From positions 1-26,377 of the forward strand of contig CAZCRF010000033.1 of the NCBI GenBank assembly GCA_964501065.1: DNA of 26,377 bases, given 5' to 3'. The stretch is from Hallerella sp964501065 (GTDB lineage: Bacteria > Fibrobacterota > Fibrobacteria > Fibrobacterales > Fibrobacteraceae). Each line of letters starts with the position of its first letter. The first letter of the stretch is position 1. A program made the translations under genes and the position numbers. The notes beneath the pieces are model-generated. The model had not been told where the DNA came from. It was given only the letters and a program-made list of their open reading frames with translations, and did no database searches. Shown one piece after another: positions 25,761 through 26,377 of this stretch.

Positions 25761-25783
25761 GTCCCGGGAAACCGGGACTTTTC
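25761..25783 (+). terminator. Rho-independent terminator after the fibro-slime gene
   Basis: A perfect 7-bp stem GTCCCGG / CCGGGAC with a GAAA tetraloop (25761-25778) is followed by TTTTC, 7 bases after the stop. Confidence 0.88.
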
Positions 25784-25804
25784 TATCGGATAGGATTTTG
25801 CCGG

Positions 25805-26239
25805 ATGCGCAAACGTTCGCCACTTAACCGCTCGCAGATGATGCGGGCTGTCAAAAGTGAGGACACGAAACCCGAAAGAACGGTCCGCAAGGCTCTTTTC
25901 AAGAGGGGAATCCGCTTCCGTTTGCACCTGCGGACTTTGCCGGGAACTCCGGATTTGTACATTCTCAAGTACCATGTCGTCGTGTTCGTGAACGGATGCT
26001 TTTGGCATCAGCACGGATGCCGTTTTTCAAAGCGCCCCAAGTCCCATATGGAGTTTTGGAACGAGAAATTCGACAATAATGCGGCTCGCGACGTGAAAAT
26101 TTTGCAAAAATTGTCTTCAATGGGCTTTCGTGTGGCCGTGATTTGGGAATGTGCTCTGCGAAATCCCGGTTCGGTGGAAAAGACCGTGGAGCGTTTGGTC
26201 GCCTTTATCCGGGGAAGGGAAGACTTTGTTGAAATTTAA
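25805..26239 (+). CDS. vsr: Very short patch repair (Vsr) mismatch endonuclease
   Basis: The product is 144 aa, close to the usual Vsr length. Vsr nicks next to the T of T:G mismatches that arise when 5-methylcytosine deaminates. Against E. coli Vsr (offset one residue), the catalytic residues are present: E24 in DTKPE, D50 in PGTPD and H68 in CFWH. The zinc ligands are C65, H70, C72 and C116 (WECAL). The RxGxRFRLH segment and the FW..K...N..RD helix also match. Vsr genes normally sit beside a cytosine-C5 methyltransferase; none is visible in the 138 bases remaining, and none lies upstream. The ATG follows TAGGATTTTG by a few bases, with AGGA about 9 bases upstream as a weak SD. Confidence 0.93.
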   Translation: MRKRSPLNRSQMMRAVKSEDTKPERTVRKALFKRGIRFRLHLRTLPGTPDLYILKYHVVVFVNGCFWHQHGCRFSKRPKSHMEFWNEKFDNNAARDVKILQKLSSMGFRVAVIWECALRNPGSVEKTVERLVAFIRGREDFVEI

Positions 26240-26258
26240 GGGGGAAACGTCAAAACGT

Positions 26259-26377
26259 ACTGAATAGGGGCTAGGAATTAGGAGTTGGAAATGAGGAGTT
26301 AGGAGTTAGTGGTCAGCGGTTGGTGGGAAGTGAGGCTTGCGCTTTGTGCAATTAGGAATGCATAATGCATAATTCGG
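26259..26377. repeat. Degenerate TTAGGAGT-type low-complexity repeat region
   Basis: After vsr the sequence is built of near-repeats such as TAGGAATTAGGAGTT, GAGGAGTTAGGAGTTAGTGG and GGTTGGTGGGAAGTGAGG. It ends in the tandem AATGCATAATGCATAATTC. I see no coding potential. The word family also occurs, in complement, at 1676-1712. The region continues past the window. Confidence 0.6.

Overview
The window looks like a chromosomal segment of a Fibrobacter-type bacterium (phylum Fibrobacterota). Three things support this: a very large secreted protein with a fibro-slime domain, a lipoprotein with a long serine linker and PKD-like modules, and an Rpn/PD-(D/E)XK nuclease, a family commonly seen in Fibrobacter. 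The EF-G is of the spdEFG1/mitochondrial-EFG1 type. Many genes are preceded by a TAnnTTTG-like -10 element, the form used in the Bacteroidota side of the FCB superphylum. The placement is inferred from protein families, not from rRNA.

Layout. 1-1650: a tandem array of short hairpins, a secreted lipoprotein (240-1499) with a terminator, and a nested inverted repeat. 1726-6928: informational and housekeeping genes, namely a MutT-like Nudix hydrolase, a DEAD-box RNA helicase, methionine aminopeptidase (map), a 111-aa unknown gene and EF-G, ending in a strong terminator. 7212-7285 (-): tRNA-Arg(UCU) with its own terminator. 7371-10594: a tightly coupled operon of a secreted TPR protein, a secreted anchor/adhesin-like protein and a polytopic membrane protein. 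The last two each carry what looks like a one-base deletion. 10668-16195: a degenerate RelA/SpoT-type HD protein, serC, a zinc alcohol dehydrogenase on the minus strand, a small secreted protein coupled to a DnaQ-UvrC-like exonuclease, and gpmA. 16331-20072: a three-gene translationally coupled surface-glycan cassette (GtrA flippase, UDP-galactopyranose-mutase/PPOX-like flavoprotein, GT-C glycosyltransferase). 20148-21086 (-): Rpn nuclease. 21338-25753: the 1471-aa fibro-slime protein. 25805-26239: Vsr mismatch endonuclease. The window ends in degenerate TTAGGAGT-type repeats.

How the genes fit together. Most of the window is ordinary core genome (translation, serine synthesis, glycolysis, repair). 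The accessory part concerns the cell surface: the lipoprotein, the coupled TPR/anchor/membrane operon, the glycan cassette and the fibro-slime protein, which in cultured Fibrobacter belongs to a family tied to adhesion to plant fibre. Rpn and Vsr are genome-dynamics and repair functions.

Most worth a second look: the hairpin array with alternating conserved loops and unrelated stems (18-152); the constant promoter-to-start spacing, with a subset of predicted leaderless genes; the pseudo-enzymes (HD protein, GIY-YIG module); two neighbouring frameshifts; and the composition mosaic in the fibro-slime gene. I found no complete defence system, CRISPR array or insertion sequence.
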